Assembly: GCA_023267315.1 (NCBI GenBank) | Contig: JAHFNN010000039.1 | Coordinates: 1 to 7,899, forward strand | From: Candidatus Nomurabacteria bacterium | Lineage (GTDB): Bacteria; Patescibacteriota; Minisyncoccia; Phycocordibacterales; UBA9973 | Direction: 5' to 3' | Length of the DNA stretch: 7,899 nt | Shown here: piece by piece, positions 6,197-7,899 of the stretch | Numbering within the stretch: position 1 is the stretch's first letter | Layout: each line of letters begins with the position of its first letter | Made by a program: the position numbers and the translations under genes | The notes under the pieces: generated by a model | Seen by the model: the letters and a program-made list of their open reading frames with translations, nothing else | Database searches by the model: none | What the model was told of the DNA's origin: nothing

Positions 6197-6870
6197 AGTA
6201 TTCTATCCTCCGGGGATGGTGTTCTCGAAAGAGGTTGGTAATAATAAGGAATGGTGCGGGGAACGTAATAACCCGACCCTGTCATAGGTTGATCATACAG
6301 CTTAAATCCGATTAATTCTCGAGGTGTGCCAATGTGCTTTAGTTGAGTGATAAATTCATTCCAACCTTTCACTTTTGGGCTTCGATTAGCTTTGCGAGTA
6401 AGATGAGAGATAAGGTCAACGATATTGGTGTTTTCCATAGGTTGTCCCCCTATGACTAGACGCTTTTGATTGTCCCATCCTATTCTTCCGCTCTGCTTTA
6501 TGAAATTCAGCAATGTAGGTATTTTACTTTTTGAGTGCTTCGGAGCAGCTAGCAGGATTTCATTAGCCACAAAATCGGGCGTGGGTTTAGATTCATCAGC
6601 GGGGGTCAATTCAATTTTTGGTACTACTGCATCATCTTCCAAGCGAATTTTCAGTGGTTCTTTAGTGGAATAGATACCTTTGTAACGCTGTTGCATTTGC
6701 GTGAGCAATTTCACTTTGTCATAATCGTTAATTTTATCATTGTCCAAAAGTTCATCGATGTCACTTTCCAGTTTCAGCAAAGAGGGGTATACAGTCTTTC
6801 TTCTTTCGATATCCTCGGTTTTTTGTTGAGTCCACATCTCTTCGGGAATAACTAACATTTTCTGAGCCAT
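6181..6870 (-). CDS. Conserved Polinton/adintovirus protein of unknown function
   Basis: A 229-residue protein of a kind that recurs beside the integrase and penton genes in animal Polintons and has no assigned function. The N-terminal part (residues 9-70) is helical and charged, with DIDELLDNDKINDYDKVKLL followed by QMQQRYKGI. A linker follows, and then a compact domain (about 115-190) with the family-like blocks RLVIGGQPMENTNIVDLI (137-154) and KGWNEFITQLKHIGTPRELIG (168-188). Close to the C-terminus MTGS|G (196-200) matches the adenovirus protease consensus and precedes a Tyr/Pro-rich tail, YYVPRTIPYYYQPLSRTPSP. This suggests it is a virion protein or scaffold processed at maturation, an inference from the motif. 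The ATG has A at -3 and G at +4 (AACATGG), 4 bases after the Cys-rich gene. Confidence 0.72.
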   Translation of the reverse strand: MAQKMLVIPEEMWTQQKTEDIERRKTVYPSLLKLESDIDELLDNDKINDYDKVKLLTQMQQRYKGIYSTKEPLKIRLEDDAVVPKIELTPADESKPTPDFVANEILLAAPKHSKSKIPTLLNFIKQSGRIGWDNQKRLVIGGQPMENTNIVDLISHLTRKANRSPKVKGWNEFITQLKHIGTPRELIGFKLYDQPMTGSGYYVPRTIPYYYQPLSRTPSPEDRILWEEV

Positions 6871-6874
6871 GTTT

Positions 6875-7234
6875 TCAACCAGAAGGATTGAATAAGCTTC
6901 CCAACACAGAGAGTACTGGTTTGATCAGTAATGATAAAAATCCACCTTTTTGTCGGGCAATGATACGCTTTTTAGCTGCGACGGAAGTGCTTTTGTTAGC
7001 CAATAAGCGCAATGATTTCTTGTGAGCGAGTAAATGTTGTTTTTGGCTCGCCGTTAGAGGGATGTTGCCGTTCAATATATTTTTACAACAATCTGCTAGA
7101 CACTGAATGCAATCCTTGTGTAGACATTTGCAGGCAATTTTTTGATCGGAGGGTGAAGCCTTAGCTAGTATGTGTAGTAAAGGTAGATTTCTCTTCAAAC
7201 GGGCGGGTCCCTTTGGTTGGACGGATTTAGTCAT
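6875..7234 (-). CDS. Small Cys-rich virion protein with releasable hydrophobic C-terminal peptide
   Basis: A 119-residue basic protein of a small family common in animal Polintons. The recognisable core is LLHILAKASPSDQK (19-32), NILNGNIPLTASQKQHLLAHKKSLRLLA (52-79) and ARQKGGF (93-99). Six cysteines (35, 37, 42, 45, 49, 50) crowd into 16 residues, which could bind metal or form disulfides. QKGG|F (95-99) fits the adenovirus protease consensus. Cleavage there would release a 21-residue tail beginning FLSLLIKPVLSVLGSLF, which resembles short membrane-active peptides. A role in membrane penetration, as for adenovirus pVI, is an inference. Its ATG overlaps the ATPase stop in ATGA. Confidence 0.75.
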   Translation of the reverse strand: MTKSVQPKGPARLKRNLPLLHILAKASPSDQKIACKCLHKDCIQCLADCCKNILNGNIPLTASQKQHLLAHKKSLRLLANKSTSVAAKKRIIARQKGGFLSLLIKPVLSVLGSLFNPSG

Positions 7235-7875
7235 GTTTTTTGTTGATACACGCGAGTATATTCACCGGGAAAGATGTTGCTCCGTAACCGAAAGCGGTTG
7301 TCGGTGTATTGAGTATGGTCGATGAGTAAATAACTGTGTGGTAGTTTGGTCGCATCATTATATGCTTGCACTAAAAATTTAACATTTCCGGGATACATTT
7401 GTTTGGCCAAGTTAGTAATTTGGGAGGGGTCGCGTGGGTTTTTCATAAATACCACATAATTTCCATTGAGAGATATATCTCTTTGTCGGGGATCCTGGTG
7501 AAAGTAGTTTTGCGTGATATGAATGACGCTGATACCTCGGTGATGAGAGTCTACCGTAAATAATTTCACCAAGTCCTTATTGGTTTCCAAAAATAGATCA
7601 TCCAGAATGATCAAATGTTTTTTACCCACGGCTAACTTGTTGACATCGGGTAAACCCTTAACAAAGTTTATAGGTGGAATCCATTTTGAAAACCATTCCT
7701 GATGATGAGCGTAGTACCAGGTGATAGTATCAGGAGGAGGACGGATCATAAGTCTCGCTTCTCGAATAATTCTTTGTACGAACGTAGTTTTTCCAGATTG
7801 ACTGGGCCCAGCAACGATAAGTCTAAAGGGTGCTATGAAGGGAAAGAGAGGAGCCGAGCGATGATTATTTTCCAT
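7231..7875 (-). CDS. FtsK/HerA-type genome-packaging ATPase
   Basis: A 214-residue P-loop ATPase of the family that pumps DNA into the capsids of Polintons and other viruses with double-jelly-roll capsids. The Walker A motif is GPSQSGKT (23-30), Walker B is LIILDDLF (88-95), and VIHITQN (117-123) is a sensor-like strand ending in Asn. I chose ATG 7875-7873, with G at -3 and G at +4. The reading five codons further upstream begins with TTG, an unlikely start in a eukaryote. The frame stays open to the right edge of the window (7899), so a longer N-terminus cannot be ruled out, but the length fits the family. It is the most upstream gene visible in the block and overlaps the next one by 4 bases. 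Confidence 0.93.
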   Translation of the reverse strand: MENNHRSAPLFPFIAPFRLIVAGPSQSGKTTFVQRIIREARLMIRPPPDTITWYYAHHQEWFSKWIPPINFVKGLPDVNKLAVGKKHLIILDDLFLETNKDLVKLFTVDSHHRGISVIHITQNYFHQDPRQRDISLNGNYVVFMKNPRDPSQITNLAKQMYPGNVKFLVQAYNDATKLPHSYLLIDHTQYTDNRFRLRSNIFPGEYTRVYQQKT

Positions 7876-7899
7876 AACACGTATGACCAAGGGTTGAGC

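Noticed and set aside
7876..7890. ATPase start at 7890
   Set aside because: That codon is TTG. The frame is simply open to the edge, and the first ATG is at 7875.
1..7899. Bacteriophage or prokaryotic operon
   Set aside because: The dense packing suggests it, but the chromodomain integrase, adenain-type protease and Polinton capsid set, and the lack of consistent ribosome-binding sites, argue for a eukaryotic element.
1..7899. Terminal inverted repeats, CRISPR arrays, tRNA genes or insertion sequences
   Set aside because: I saw none by eye. Nearly all of the window is coding, and the element ends lie outside it.

Overview
The window is the structural and packaging half of a Polinton/Maverick-type (adintovirus-like) double-stranded DNA element of a eukaryote. 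It carries the usual set for this group on one strand: an FtsK/HerA-type packaging ATPase, a DDE integrase ending in a chromodomain, an adenain-type cysteine protease, a double-jelly-roll (hexon-like) major capsid protein, penton-type minor capsid proteins, and three small virion proteins. The chromodomain, the adenovirus-type protease and the adenine at -3 of most start codons point to a virus or integrated element of an animal, most likely an invertebrate. The sequence alone does not name the host. No DNA polymerase B and no terminal inverted repeat are visible, so both ends of the element lie outside the window.

All ten genes are read on the minus strand, from right to left: ATPase (7875-7231), Cys-rich small protein (7234-6875), conserved protein of unknown function (6870-6181), integrase (6196-5123), penton B (5139-3751), pVI/pX-like basic protein (3744-3322), major capsid protein (3320-1998), protease (1989-1507), penton A (1456-197), and the start of a tenth gene (178-1) that runs off the left edge. 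Neighbours overlap by 4-17 bases or are 1-18 bases apart. The one larger gap is 50 bases between protease and penton A, with AATAAA at the protease stop. Every frame is intact, so this looks like a live virus or a recently active element. Two starts were corrected from TTG to the first in-frame ATG: penton A at 1456 and the ATPase at 7875.

The genes form a capsid factory. The major capsid protein and pentons build the shell, the ATPase fills it with DNA, the protease matures it, and the integrase inserts the genome into chromatin. Three small proteins carry matches to the adenovirus protease cleavage consensus, placed just before hydrophobic, basic or Tyr/Pro-rich segments. This suggests a maturation programme like that of adenovirus pVI and pX.

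The most unusual content is a pair of penton paralogues. Each is split by a 160-200 residue charged helical insertion that reads as an antiparallel coiled-coil hairpin. The jelly-roll halves are about half identical while the insertions share no obvious sequence. The second point of interest is the partial gene at the left edge, with a membrane segment, a basic stretch and an 11-glycine run encoded by a GGC microsatellite.
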